Position numbers and translations under genes: made by a program. This document shows, in pieces, positions 32,955 through 44,781 of a DNA stretch of 64,000 nucleotides. The notes under the pieces were generated by a model that saw only the letters and a program-made list of their open reading frames with translations, made no database searches and had not been told where the DNA came from. The first letter of the stretch is position 1, and each line of letters begins with the position of its first letter. The stretch is from Annona cherimola (lineage: Eukaryota; Streptophyta; Magnoliopsida; Magnoliales; Annonaceae): the NCBI GenBank assembly GCA_030490835.1, contig CM059972.1, forward strand, positions 91,869,137-91,933,136, written 5' to 3'.

Positions 32955-35900
32955 CTACATCCTCAAAGCATTAGAGGGGGTAGGGATAGAAGAATCCTCG
33001 CAATTCATTGCCAAAAAATTGTCTGTACAAATGTGCCCAACAATAGCACTGGGAGGATCTCCGTACCAACTCAGTTGGCCTTCACCAGAACCCAGACAGA
33101 ATTCGGCTAAGGAGTGAGCAACAAAATTACCTTGCCGAAGAACATGTTGAATGGAGAAGGAAACATTGATAGAGAGGATGGATCTAATCTCTTCAACAAT
33201 AAAACCCACATCAGAGAGGATAGGAACCGAGTTAAGAATAAAGTCATACAAAATGAGGGAATCGGTTTCAACTTGTACCTGAGTTAATCTCAACTGAATC
33301 GCCCACCGGAGTCCAAGGAGAAGAGCGGTAGCCTCCATGAAGATCGCTTCCCTCTTACCACTCCGTTTCCACCCACTAGCTTCGATAAAATCACCCCGAG
33401 AATCCCTGATGACAGCAGCACAGCTAAAATAACCAAGATTCGCATGACAGCGGGCATCCACATTGATTTTGACAAACTCCGGTGGCGGTTTGGCCCACCG
33501 GGTCACCAAGGGCCTTTCCAGTAGCCCCGAGATTGAGAATCTGGGTGCACATTTGGTCTGGCTAAGGAATTCCAAACACCATGGCAGAACATGCGTAAAA
33601 ATAGGAGGCGCGTTCTCCACTCTAAACTTATTCCGAAGATGCCAGATCCTCCAGCAGCACAGAATAAAAAGAACAAGGTCATCAGTACGCTGCCCCTGCA
33701 ACAGGAAGTCCATAAGCTCGCAAACTGTCATAAACTGGTATGCCACCCGAGCCGCTTTCCAACACAAACCCAAGGTTGAGCCACATCTCAAAAAGAGGTG
33801 GTCAACATCTTCAGACTCGGTTCTGCACAAGGCGCATTGCAAGTCGTTCTCTATACCTCGCTTGCATAGATTCGTCAGTGTAGGAAGAGCATTTGAGTAG
33901 AGGCGCCATCCAAAGATACATACCTTACTCGGTAGTTTTAGCCGCCAGATAGCTTTGAAGAAGCAAGAGTGATCCATCGTCAGATTCTCCGAGCACAAGA
34001 ATCTATATGCCGATTTAACCGAGTAGGAACCATCCGGCTCATGCGGCCAGAACATAGAATCAACCTCATTCGTGCGTAGAAGGGGAACCGATTGAACTTT
34101 CTGCCAAATAGCCTCGCCCGCCGCGGCCACCAGGCAATCCTTCTTCCAGGAGAAAGTGTCATGATCAATGAAATGGCTAACACGGATCTCCTCCGGCATA
34201 GAGAGAGGGAGAGGCCCCGCTTTAGCAATCTTGGAGTCCAGCCAGACATCTTCAAAGAAGCGAACCCTTTGTCCATTACCAATCCGCCACTTGCAGCCCC
34301 TTTTAGTGACATCCCTTGCCTTTAAAATACTCTTCCAAGTAAAAGAGTCAGATGGTTTCGCCTTGCACGTCCAAATGTCCACATTTCTGAAGTATTTCGC
34401 CTGAAGAACCCTGTGGCATAACGAAGAAGTGCAGGAGACCAGTCTCCACACTTGCTTGGCAAGAAGGGCAATGTTAAACCTATGAAAATCTCTGAACTCC
34501 AATCCTCCCACCCTCTTAGGTTTGCATAAGTTCTTCCAAGCCACCCAACTCACCTTTCTCTTCCCCTCCGTCTCCCCCCACCAGAACCTACTCAACATCC
34601 CGTTGATATCATTACACAAAGATTTCGGCAATAGGAATATGCTCATTGTATATGTGGGAATCGCCTGTGCAACTGCCTTAATGAGCACCTCCTTTCCTCC
34701 CCATGATAGCATTCTACCCTTCCACCCAAGGATACGGTTCCTGATCCGATCTTTTAAACTTTTAAGGCCCCCACTTTGGATTTGCTAAGCCAAGCTGGAA
34801 GGCCCAAGTAGCGGTGGAAGTCATTCCCCTCTGTACCAAGAATGTGGGTTAGCTCCCTCTTTGCTTCACGATTCATATTAGCGCTGAAGAAGACGGCCGT
34901 CTTATCAATGTTGACCACTTGGCCTGAAGAAGCAGCATACAGATCAAGCATGTCCAGAAGTTACTTTAAATACACCACATCCGCCCTGAGGAATATGATA
35001 GCATCATCAGCGAACAGGAGATGAGAGATCAATGGACCATGAGGATGCAGCCTTATACCCTGGAAGGCTCCCTTCCTGATCTCAGAGGCAATCAAAGCAG
35101 ATAACCCCTCTGCACATAGTAAAAAGAGATATGGGGACAGGGGATCACCTTGCCTAAGACCTCTTCCAGGCTGGAAAAAATCAGACTTTAAGCCATTAAC
35201 ATTGACTCGGTAACTGACAGTTGAAATGCAGCTCAAAACCCACTCAATCCAAACCTCATCGAAGTTCATGGCCGCCATCACACTTCTCATGAAACTCCAT
35301 TCCACTCTGTCATAGGCCTTAGACATATCAAGCTTAACGGCCATCTCTTGTTTCCTTCCAGACTTATGTCTCCGCAGCGAATGGATAGCTTCATATGCAA
35401 TTAGCATGTTGTCCGTGATAAGCCGATCCGGAATAAAGGCGCTCTGCTCGTCTCCGATGATCTCATAAAGAACATGCTTCAGTCTGTTAGCTAAAATCTT
35501 CGCTAAGATCTTATAAATTACATTGCAGAGGCTAATTCGTCTGAAATGAGACAACATATGCGCACCAGTTATTTTTGGGATCAAAACAATAGTGGTTTTG
35601 TTTAGATCCTTGATGCTCCTGTACAGCTGATCAGGGTTACGCTCATTCATAAAATTCCTGCACCAGTCAATTATATCGGATCCCACAATGCTCCAATATT
35701 TTCGATAGAATCCCGCCGACAAACCATCTGGGCCCGGGTCCTTAGAGGGACACATCCCCTTCACTGCAATGCGAACTTCATGATCTTGAAGCGGGAGTGA
35801 CAGAGATCTTCTATGCTCATCCGATAGTTTCCTTATGATAACACTTCGAATCCATGGCGCCCCATGCGTTGAGGAAGAAGTAAACACCTCCTGAAAATGA

Positions 35901-37084
35901 TTAACTGCTATACTCATCATCATGTCCTGATCTCTGAACCAATTCCCATTCCGATCGCTTAGAGACTCAATATGATTTGAGCGGTGCCTATTGGACGCGA
36001 CACGATGAAAAAACTTGGTATTTCTATCACCCTCCAATAGCCAGTGTGTTTTCGCCCTCAATTTCCACAATTGCTCCTCATCTTCCAGGAGAAAATTGAT
36101 TTGCCGCTTAAGACTACGCACAGCTACATCCCTTTCGTCATCCTGTCTCCTTCTCAGAAGAGAATCTAACTCCCTCTGCTTGCGCCTGATTTCATGCCGA
36201 ATGTTTCCCCTCTTCCTTTGGTTCCACTTATCAAGCTCGGAACTGCAGTGACTCAGTTTCCACCCAATTGCATTAGATGTCCGGTCGGCTCCCGGAGGCT
36301 GCGAAGACCATGAACTGTTAATGATCCTGGAGGCCTCTGGATCACGCGCCCAAAAAAGCTCATATCGGAACTCCCGGGGCGGTTTCCTCGTACGCCCAGA
36401 AGAGCAAAAGGTCATCAGAATGGGGCTATGATCCGATGTAGAAGTTGCTAGATGGAGGATTTTTGCTTGAGGAAAAAGAGTCATCCACGAGGGAGATGCC
36501 AATCCCCTATCCAATCTCGCCTCCACCCTTTGCCTGCCCGATCTGTTATTTGTCCACGTCATCATCGACCCACTAAAGCCAATATCATGTAGGTTACATC
36601 TATCTGCAACTTCACAAAAAAGATCCATCTGGACCTGCGAGCGGGTTCTACAGCTTGCATATTCGCTATGGTCCATCACCTCGTTGAAATCTCCCATAAC
36701 AAGACAAGGTTCCGCATTATCAGAGCTCGGTAATTTTAGAGTCTCCCAACTGTGACGCCTGTTGTGTGTTTCTGGATGACCATAGAAACCCGTGAACCTC
36801 CACCCCAAAAAACTCGCATCAATATGGTTAGAGGAGTAGCTCCTGATAGTTGCCGGTTTAGAGTTAAACCACATGAGTGCCAGCCCCCCTCTTCTCCCAA
36901 CCGAATCCACTGCGAAACAAGAATCAAAATGGAGACGTCTTCTAACACCGTCCATCTCTTTAGAGTTGCACTTCGTCTCAGAAAGAAAGAGCAAACAGGG
37001 ACCTTGATTCCTGACTAAGTCAAGAAGACAACGGATCGCACGTGGGTTCCCAAGCCCACGGCAATTCCAGGCTATGATAGCCAT
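32955..37084 (-). pseudogene. LINE 2 ORF2: endonuclease, reverse transcriptase, zf-RVT, RNase H (disrupted)
   Basis: It starts MAIIAWNCRGLGNPRAI (37,084). Visible are SETK, GFYGHPE, MGDFNE and SDHSPI of the endonuclease; PGPDGLSAGF, KLDMSKAYDRVEW, QGDPLSPYLF and FADDAIIF of the reverse transcriptase; CALCRTESEDVDHLFLRC of zf-RVT; and VKINVDA, ETDSLIL and HVLRQGNFVAHSLAEF of RNase H, ending at 32,955. An in-frame TAA (34,963-34,961) follows VVYLK soon after the FADD box. The frame reopens at once (LLDMLDLYAASSGQVVNIDKT), so this is a point nonsense change. A one-base loss in an A-run near 34,770 shifts the frame again before RMLSWGGKEVLIK. Confidence 0.9.
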
Positions 37085-37085
37085 T

Positions 37086-38842
37086 CTAGCGGAGGCGGGC
37101 CGGGGAGCCCTCCCCCGCCACCGCCTCAATCATTTCGCCTTCCGCATAACCCTTTGTCCTTTTGGGAGCCTCAAGCTGCTCCTCCCCCATGCCACTTCGA
37201 TCCCTTCCCCCCCCCTTCACTTGAGCCACCTCCGTGGAGAGCCCATCCGGATCCCGTCCTTTCCTCGCCCTCCGCTTCCATTTACCTTTATTAGCAATGC
37301 AGTTTTCCTCTCTACCCAATTGCAACACCCTCATTCCCCCATCACAATGGCCGCCAATTCCTATGGAAGAGCTATCCCGTCGAGCTTCACCCCATATCAT
37401 GGTGGCAGCCCCCTCTTCACAGCCCGCCATCTCCTCCTCCACCATCTCCATGAACACCTTCTGCTTGACGAAATCGTCATCACTCCCGCATCCCTTCTGC
37501 CTAGGCCACACAGAATGCATAGCCATCAGTAAGTTCCCGCCCTCCATCTGCACTGGTAGACACCCTGGTGGAGGTTCCGCCATTAGCCCATCCTTCCCCG
37601 TGAAGACGTCTGCCGACAACTGCTGCATCGGCACACTCTGCCCACACATAGGCAGCTCAATGCTCCCAGTCCTCCGCAAGCCTCCAGTCGTAGGATTCTC
37701 CTTGGGGCATGCTGAATGTTGTCCACCTGCGTGCGACAAAACCACCTGCTGCCCAGAAAGTGAAGAAGGGCCCCCATCCGTCAGCTCCCGAGAAGGATAC
37801 GCATCCTTCCCCACCGGACAATCCATCTGGAGCAGGCGCTCCTCGTCTATTCCTTCATCCGATTCCTCCCCACTCTGGTCCTTGGCCTGTCCCACCGCTG
37901 CTACTTCTCCCCCACTCCTTGAGCCGGATGCCCGACTGCTACCAGACCGCACCTCCCTGCTGCCGCTACTTGGGGAATGACCAAACTGCCACCTTTCACT
38001 GCTAGAGGACAGCCCCAAGTATTTCACTGGCATCACCCTACTGCTCCTCAAGGACCCATCGTGAAACACCACAGGTTTCACCCCCGTCCTGAGCCAGCAT
38101 CCATACGGCATGGCTGCCTCCGACTCGGGTTTGGTTGAGCCTATGCTCCAGCCACAATCACGATGGGCGTGGCCCAATCTGCCACACATATAGCAAAAGA
38201 TGGGAAGCTTGTCGTATTGAAAGGAAACCATCTTCTCTGCTGGCCACCTATCTGAATGAACAAACCTCTCCTTAACGGCTCACGGCAATCAATCACCACA
38301 TTCAGTTTTAGATCAGTACCTGTAGCTACAATCTCACTCACCTGCTCAAACGAATCTGCTATGCTTTGTCCCAAGTGGTCATTGTCTACTATATGTGGAA
38401 TTCCACTCACGTGCACCCATATAGGCGTTTTTACGAGCACCAGATGAGCAATATCCGTTTCCTCCTGTAGCTTAGAGACAAGCACCAAATTTCGTTCGTA
38501 AAGCCATTGCCGCCCCAGTAGAATGCGTTCTTTATCTTCCGTCTTTGAGAGGGAGACTTGGAAGAGATTCTCCCCAATTTCCGTAAACAGACACGTACCT
38601 TTTGCACGCCACAATCTTCGCAGCATGGTCTTGAACAATTCCCTATTGTACGTTTTCTGCGACCAAAGGGAGCACAGAATGGACCCTCCATTGCACGGTT
38701 GAAGTTTCTTAATGGCGTCGCCGGAAATCGCCAAAGTCTGCATTTCCACTCCCAGAAGATCCCCGAGATTCGGATGCTGCCCTCTGCTCGACTCTGCTTG
38801 GGTCTGGTCAGCCATCATTTCTTCCTCCCAACCGGCGCTCAC
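37086..38842 (-). pseudogene. LINE 2 ORF1: DUF4283 domain, zinc knuckle, low-complexity tail
   Basis: ORF1 encodes the nucleic-acid-binding protein of plant L1 elements. A DUF4283-type domain (LFKTMLRRLWRAKG, NLFQVSLSKTEDKERILLGRQWLYERNLVLV, VKTPIWVHVSGIP) occupies about residues 35-170. A frameshift near 38,220 then moves the frame, after which a CCHC zinc knuckle (CYMCGRLGHAHRDC) appears, then a Gly/Ser/Glu-rich tail to a TAG at 37,086-37,088. The stop is separated by a single A from the ORF2 ATG. The start used is the first Met (38,842); a second Met pair lies 8 codons later. Confidence 0.85.
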
Positions 38843-39184
38843 AGAACCACTTTGAACGACGACAGTCTCCGAATCCAGCCCTGCTGGCCGACCCCTCTCC
38901 GACCACCTCTACTCAGTCCCGAGCGCAATGGGTTCGCCTGTCGGGACTACGGAGAGAGGACAGTTTCTGTCATTTTAAACTATTTAAATCGACTCTCTTT
39001 AACTATTAAAAATTACCAAAATAACTTTGTGTTTAAAATTTAGAAAATATGAAAAAAAATTAAATAGGTTTTTTGTTGGAGTTAAATAAGTCATTACTTA
39101 GCACAAGCTAACAAGATTATACCTTTTAAAAATCGTTGCCTATAGTTATAAATGGTGAATATTTTACTACCATATTACTATATA

Positions 39185-39500
39185 AAATGGACTTCAATCC
39201 AGTGCACCAAGGGGATAACTTTTTTGTTTTTATAAAAATGTTAATCTAGATATATATAATATATAAATCAAGTTTTATATAAAAATGTATATATATTGTT
39301 TTGAATTTTTAAATACATAGGTATTAGTCATTTTTAAAGTGTTGAAATGACTAAATATCCCTATGATACTTAAAAACCTAAAATATTATACTCCAAAAAT
39401 AGTAAATTCCATTATACACTAAATATATCTAGATTAATGGCTTTATAATATAAAAAATAAAAATAGGTCATATACCCAAGTGCGTTGAAAGCCCAATGTA
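39185..39500. mobile_element. Fold-back MITE of the palindromic-core group
   Basis: GTTAATCTAGATATATATAA with AAATCAAGTTTTATA on the left pairs with AAATATATCTAGATTAATGG on the right. The centre is TTAGTCATTTTTAAAGTGTTGAAATGACTAAATA. Outer arms GGACTTCAATCCAGTGCACC and, inverted, GGGCTTTCAACGCACTTGGG are related. No target duplication was found. Confidence 0.5.
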
Positions 39501-39618
39501 GCTCAGTAGATGCATTAGATCGGTATCTATTGGTGGTATATATCTAAATGAAGTAAATGAGTACATATGCAACCAAATTAGGCTACAAATTAGCTATATA
39601 TGGTATTATATGCAGCAG

Positions 39619-39945
39619 TAGTGCCTAAATGCACCAGGGTGCACTTACTCTTGTTGCATCTGGGTGCATTTAATTTATTTTTTTAAAAAAATTACACAAC
39701 TGTTGCTCTGTTATTCTAAATGTATTTAACATATTATCATTTTTTACCATTTCTCGAGTATTTTTTAAAATTAATAGGATTTTTAGTAATTTAAAATTAT
39801 AAAAATGCCATTGATTTTAAAAAAGCCAAAAAAATCTAAAAATGATAAAAATTGATACGCATGTTAAATATACAGATTAACAATTGTTGAAAAGAATTTT
39901 CAAAAAAAAAAAGTATTTACACCCGCGTGCATAAAATTCCAACCC
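39619..39945. mobile_element. Mutator-type fold-back MITE, TATATGCAGCAG target
   Basis: It is flanked by TATATGCAGCAG at 39,607-39,618 and 39,946-39,957 (12 bp identical; a 9-bp duplication plus 3 chance matches is possible). The arms carry GCACCAGGGTGCAC and, inverted, ATGCACGCGGGTGT. The centre is the palindromic core with TAATTTAAAATTA flanked by complementary arms. It is non-coding. Confidence 0.7.
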
Positions 39946-39957
39946 TATATGCAGCAG

Positions 39958-40790
39958 ATGGTTGTTTGTTGCGTACAAAAACTACACGCAATGAACGTCT
40001 AAAGTTATATGCAGAAATTTTTATTTGCTACGTAAAAGTTATTGCGCAGAGCATTTTTGTTGTAGTGAATTAAATAACTACTAGAAAATTATTACCCCTA
40101 CTAAATCTTTGATTTGAATGAAGTTCAAAATTGTGGATCAAATAAATGAAATGCTCGAATTGGAGGCCCAAATTAAATAGTTTCTGTAATTCTGCTTGGT
40201 GGAGTAGGTTCTAGCATTAACTGATTGGAGTATCCAATTGCAAAGGAAAGGACTGAATTCAATTACAAAGGGAAATTGGTGCCGTGTTCCACCACCAGCA
40301 CAGCGATGAGTAATTAACATTCACATATACTTTGTTGATAATTTTTAAAGCCCTTTTAAAAATCTAAGCCATTTAGCTTTTATAATTTAAATTAGATGTA
40401 TTGATGAAGTAAATATACGGCATCCATCGTTCATACAGCTGATTAATAAATTATAAAATTCAGTAAAATATATATTTTTAGAATCTGGCTATTATCAGAC
40501 TTCTTTAATTAAATTATAGACATATTTATCTTTCACTTAATTTATGTATTTGATTTAAAATATAAAAAATAAATTCTGTAAAACTACTAACTCTATAATG
40601 ATTAATTCAAGAACCCGAAAAGTCAACCAAAAGCTTTCCCATATAAACTAAAAATATCACCTGTTTTAAGCTGGATATGCACCAATGGAGTATTTTATTT
40701 CTGAAATTTTGCATGATATTACCCAAATCCTTATCGATGCTGAATTAGCATATATTAATCATGCAATAATGAATAAAATGAATTAAATCT
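39958..40790. other. AT-rich intergenic stretch
   Basis: I see no gene, RNA or repeat with definable ends. Confidence 0.45.
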
Positions 40791-40791
40791 T

Positions 40792-41055
40792 ATACACCCG
40801 GGTACACTTAGCTTCAGTTTACCCGAGTGCAAAATTTATTTTATTTTTTAAATTTTTTTATAAAATTGTTAATTGCATTTAACATATGTATTAAGTTTTA
40901 CCTTTTTGGATTAAATATCTACATATCTCTAAAAAAGTAAAAATTAGTTTATAAATTAAATACACTTAGATTAACTATTTATAAAAAAAATTTCAAAAAA
41001 ATATTTTTTGCACTCCGTGCACCACCGAAGTGGACCGGGGTGCATTTTATCAACC
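40792..41055. mobile_element. Fold-back MITE with CACCCGGGT-type arms
   Basis: The left arm TTATACACCCGGGTACACTT and the inverted right arm TAAAATGCACCCCGGTCCAC pair, followed inside by GAGTGCAAAA on both. The core (TATTTAAC...TTAAATACACTTAGATTAAC) matches the other fold-backs. The arms resemble those of the element at 62,206. No target duplication was found. Confidence 0.5.
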
Positions 41056-41338
41056 GCCAAGAGTTTATAATACTGTCAGTGGTCCTTTCTTCCACATGCA
41101 TCCATCTGTCAAGTATTTTTTCCGCTTGAATGAGCACTAGTATATCTTAGGAAGGTTTTGCAAAAGTAACCAAATATCTCGGCTGAATATTTAAACTGAC
41201 ACATTTATTTATTCACGACAGGATCATGATGCTATAAATGGGTTCTTATGTATTTTGTATTTTTAATATATTTTTCTTCATTTTTACGTAGGCACATGTG
41301 TATTCGGGTCATATATTAAATTTTACAAATTTTGAATT

Positions 41339-41519
41339 TGTGATATCCCACATCGGTTAGGATGAGGGGGGGAGCCTGGGTTATAAGTGGAAGCCGCCAG
41401 GTACCTTAGTGAGGCGCCTTTTGGGGAAGGACGGGATGCTCGTGAACCCAGAGGGGCAAAACCGTGCGGGCCAAGGCCCAAAGCGGACAATACCTTACTG
41501 TTAGGCCTGGGGCGTTACA
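41339..41519. repeat. TRIM left LTR (181 bp)
   Basis: Direct repeat starting TGTGATATCC and ending GCGTTACA; GC-rich relative to its surroundings. Its match at 41,596-41,776 has the same length and, as far as I can read, the same sequence. Confidence 0.93.
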
Positions 41520-41595
41520 AATGGTATCAAAGCCGACTCCCGACCTCCTGCCGATGGTGTCCAGCGGGGACGCTGGAGCCCCAAGAGGGGGTGAA

Positions 41596-41776
41596 TGTGA
41601 TATCCCACATCGGTTAGGATGAGGGGGGGAGCCTGGGTTATAAGTGGAAGCCGCCAGGTACCTTAGTGAGGCGCCTTTTGGGGAAGGACGGGATGCTCGT
41701 GAACCCAGAGGGGCAAAACCGTGCGGGCCAAGGCCCAAAGCGGACAATACCTTACTGTTAGGCCTGGGGCGTTACA
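41596..41776. repeat. TRIM right LTR (181 bp)
   Basis: Second LTR copy. It is preceded by the purine-rich tract and followed directly by the GAATT target duplication. Confidence 0.93.
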
Positions 41777-41900
41777 GAATTCTTCGGTATAACAAATATA
41801 TACAAGAATAGTAAAATTGGTATACTAACTAAATACACTTGCCCACGTAAAAGTGAAGGAAAAATAAATATTAGAAATATAAAATGTATGAGGTTGTTAA

Positions 41901-42950
41901 TAAATGTATGAGGCTGTTAATTAAGTAACAACTCAATTGTATAGTATCACAATCCTTCATAGCAAGCAAAACAAAGAGGTTATCCTTGGAAAAAAGATAG
42001 TATTAGAACTTCCATTTTAGAAATTCAACCCAGATTCGTAAATGGGATTAGAATTAGGTTCGAGCAAACTCAAGTCTAATTTTTTATTTTTATGTATTAT
42101 ATATAACATATTATATGCACATTGCATAATATCTAAAAAAAATTTATATTTATGTATTTTGTATTATTTATATTTATGTTTGAATATGTCGTGTTGAAAC
42201 TATATTACGAATAAAATATATAAATTTTCATTTACATCTCTGTCTTTATATTTATATTATTACTTCTTTATCAATTTTTTCCTTTTATCTTATTTTGAAA
42301 GGTTAAATTTTCTTCTAAAATATATTCTATATTACATTATTACTATATTTTATAAAAATTTGTTGCTATTGTACATTTATATGAAATTTTTACGTTTTCC
42401 GGTCTTGAAAGTTTGTCAACTTGAACTCCAACTGAGACTTAACCTAAACTTGATTTTCACAAAATTTTAGATTTAAATTTCCCCGTTTCTCCTCTCTACC
42501 AAACATATCAAATATATTTTTTCAAGGTTTTTTAATTTTATGGTCATTAACTTTGACCTTAAATTATAATTGAAATTTTTATAATAGTGTTCAACTTGTT
42601 GAAAAGAAAATATTCTAATCTCATCTGTCATTAATGATATTCTTTAATATATTCTTCATTACTTCGATTGTCATGTTCTAATTTATAATATATTTTTATG
42701 GGTTCTACCTAAATAAAAGTGATTTCATGTAATCTCTTTTATTTTTAATACAGTGATGATTGATATAAAATTCAATCTATTTATTATATTTAACATTATT
42801 TATTTAGATAGGAGACCAAGTTTCATCTAGATCGAATATCTGCACAGGCTACATTTGCTCAAAAATAAATATATTCATGTATAAATTAAGAAAAATGCGT
42901 ATATATTCTCAGTACAAAAAAGTTGATAACTATCAAAATATTTAAAGATA
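41901..42950. other. AT-rich intergenic stretch
   Basis: I see no coding sequence or element with defined ends. Confidence 0.5.
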
Positions 42951-42956
42951 ATGATT

Positions 42957-43215
42957 TTGTTAGCCCATGTTAAGAGGCCCAGTCTATTTTATGTATATTT
43001 CTTATTTTTTAATGAAAATATAATTCTAGCGCTATTTAATTCACATACATATTTTATAATTTTTGGGTATAAATATATATTTTCGTTCTAAATTTAAAAA
43101 ATGATAGTTTTTGGGAGTAAAAATTACTTAAATATCCTAAAATTGTTGATTTTTTAAATTCAAAAAATATATACATATATCTAAAAACTATAAAATTTGA
43201 TAAAACAAGTGGCTT
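42957..43215. mobile_element. Fold-back MITE of the palindromic-core group
   Basis: CATATTTTATAATTTTTGGGTATAAATATATATTTTCG on the left pairs with AATATATACATATATCTAAAAACTATAAAATTTG on the right. The centre TTTTTGGGAGTAAAAATTACTTAAATATCC resembles other cores. The outer arms (TGTTAGCCCATG...) are only partly recovered. Confidence 0.45.
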
Positions 43216-43960
43216 ACATTTTCGTTAAAAAAAAAATACGCCTATCGATTGAAAAATGAAATTTTGTATTAGAAAAAAAAATTCTTTTTTTTTTTTTTTT
43301 TGCTAGTGAAAATTCTATCTCATTCCATCCCTGAGTAAACTCAGAAACAGGCCCTATGCGTTGGGAAGACATTATGCTCCCGTGTCCGACATTGGGTCGG
43401 AGCATCAAGCACCAGATATGCTTGTTTTTTTTTTTTTTTTAATCTATGAATTGTGGGTTAGCTACCCATCTCAACCCTCATGAGGATCCTGGTTGCAGAG
43501 ACGAGCCGCCCCACCTTCATTAAACAAAAGGAGATCTTTACAATGAGTTTCAAAAATACAATTGGGAAAGCTATCCCACCAGCTAATTGTATTTCTATCC
43601 TATTATAATACAAAATATACAGTAGTTTGTGCAGCAGCATTTCCAGTCCTGGAAACCTGGGTAAACACACATCTATTGAAATTTCAGCTTACCCTTCTGA
43701 TCATGTCAATTAGCCGCCCCACAGAAGACAAGATATTACCATTTTCTGTTAACATATTGATGAGTATAAGTGAATCAGATTCACAGATGATATCCATGTA
43801 GTTCATCTCATTCAGCCATTTGATGCCCAATACCATGCTGTAAGCTTCCAAACATATGGGCTCAGCTCTTCCTTTCCATTTCCAACCTTTCACAGCCAGT
43901 AAATCACCTTCTGAGTTTCTGAGAACGGCTCCTGCACCACATGAACCTTCATTAGACCTC

Positions 43961-44330
43961 GCCGAATGATCTTTTACGACCGGTCGGAAATTCAGTGATT
44001 TCCGACCGGTCAAAAAATATATATTTTTTAATTTTTTTTGAAAAATAATTTTATAAACATGTTAATTTAGTTATATTTAATCTATAAATCAATTTTTACC
44101 ATTTTTGGATATGTATATATATTTATTTTGGATTTTTAAATACCCCTGTATTTAAAAATCCAAAATAAATATATATACATATCTAAAAATGATAAAACTT
44201 GGTTTATAGATTAAATATAACTAGATTAACATGTTTATAAAATTATTTTTCAAAAAAAAAAAACAAAAAAATATATTTTTTAAGGTCGGAAATTACCGGA
44301 TTTCCGACCGGTCGTAAAAGATCGGTACTC
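43961..44330. mobile_element. Mutator-type fold-back MITE I, 9-bp duplication TTAGACCTC
   Basis: A 370-bp element flanked by TTAGACCTC at 43,952-43,960 and 44,331-44,339. The ends are GCCGAATGATCTTTTACGAC on the left and, inverted, GAGTACCGATCTTTTACGAC on the right, followed by the palindromic GACCGGTCGGAAAT...ATTTCCGACCGGTC. The centre is an almost perfect AT-rich hairpin (ACCCCTGTATTTAAAAATCC and partners). It is non-coding and sits in LINE 3. Confidence 0.9.
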
Positions 44331-44365
44331 TTAGACCTCATTCCTGCATCGACATTTAGTTTAAC

Positions 44366-44781
44366 GAGCACCGATCTTTTCAGACCGGTCGGAAATCCGG
44401 TGATTTCCGACCGGTCCAAAATTTTATTTTTTTAATTTTTTTTTTGAAAATAATTTTATAAACTTGTTAATCTAGTTATATTTAATTTATAAACCAAGTT
44501 TTAACATTTTTGGATATATCTATATATTTATTTTGGATTTTTAAATACAGGGGTATTTAAGTCATTTTAAGAATATTTAAAATGACTTAAATACCCCTGT
44601 ATTTAAAAATCCAAAATAAATATATATACATATCTAAAAATGATAAAACTTGGTTTATAAATTAAATATAACTAGATTAACAAGTTTATAAAATTATTTT
44701 TCAAAAAAAAATAAAAAAAATATATTTTTGGACCGGTCGGAAATCACCGGATTTCCGACCGGTCTGAAAAGATCATTCGGC
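44366..44781. mobile_element. Mutator-type fold-back MITE II, 9-bp duplication TAGTTTAAC
   Basis: A 416-bp element flanked by TAGTTTAAC at 44,357-44,365 and 44,782-44,790. The ends are GAGCACCGATCTTTTCAGAC on the left and, inverted, GCCGAATGATCTTTTCAGAC on the right, so its orientation is opposite to MITE I, which has GCCGAATG on the left. The subterminal GACCGGTCGGAAATCCGGTG palindrome and the core with AATGACTTAAATACCCC are shared. Only 35 bp separate the two elements, duplications included. Confidence 0.9.

Larger units (their letters stand above)
32917..38960 (-). mobile_element. LINE 2: near full-length L1-like retrotransposon
   Basis: About 6.0 kb on the minus strand, with a 12-base tail (poly-T at 32,917-32,928 on the plus strand) preceded by CTTTTTATC, a complete ORF1 and a complete ORF2. 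The 5' end lies near 38,950-39,000 but is not sharply defined. It belongs to the LINE 1 family. Inactivating changes: an ORF1 frameshift near 38,220, an ORF2 stop codon at 34,963-34,961 and an ORF2 frameshift near 34,770. Confidence 0.9.
41339..41776. mobile_element. TRIM (miniature LTR retrotransposon), intact
   Basis: Two 181-bp direct repeats (41,339-41,519 and 41,596-41,776) begin TGTGATATCCCACATCGG and end GGGGCGTTACA, giving TG...CA termini. By eye the copies are identical. The 76-bp interior starts with TGGTATCAAAGC (from 41,522), complementary to the 3' end of initiator methionine tRNA, and ends with a purine tract AAGAGGGGGTGAA (41,583-41,595). A 5-bp duplication GAATT flanks the element (41,334-41,338; 41,777-41,781). 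There is no coding capacity, so it must move with proteins supplied by another LTR element. Identical LTRs imply a recent insertion. Confidence 0.95.
41225..41900. mobile_element. Fold-back MITE interrupted by a TRIM
   Basis: Left of the TRIM, TTCTTCATTTTTACGTAGGC...ATATATTAAATTTTAC pairs with GTAAAATTGGTATACTAAC...GCCCACGTAAAAGTGAAGGA on its right. Removing 41,339-41,776 and one GAATT copy restores a palindrome of the common core type. The outer limits are approximate. Confidence 0.5.

Noticed and set aside
37234..37980. 248-aa plus-strand frame, Pro/Ser-rich
   Set aside because: Antisense shadow of the LINE 2 ORF1 tail; no independent evidence of a gene.
32917..39125. Flanking similarity (AAATAGGTTTTTTG...ACTTAGC) as a long target duplication of LINE 2
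   Set aside because: The similar pieces are diverged arms of fold-back MITEs and do not abut both LINE ends as an exact short repeat.
41387..41747. Open frames on both strands across the TRIM
   Set aside because: They are by-products of GC-rich LTR and interior sequence; the LTR structure with target duplication explains the region.
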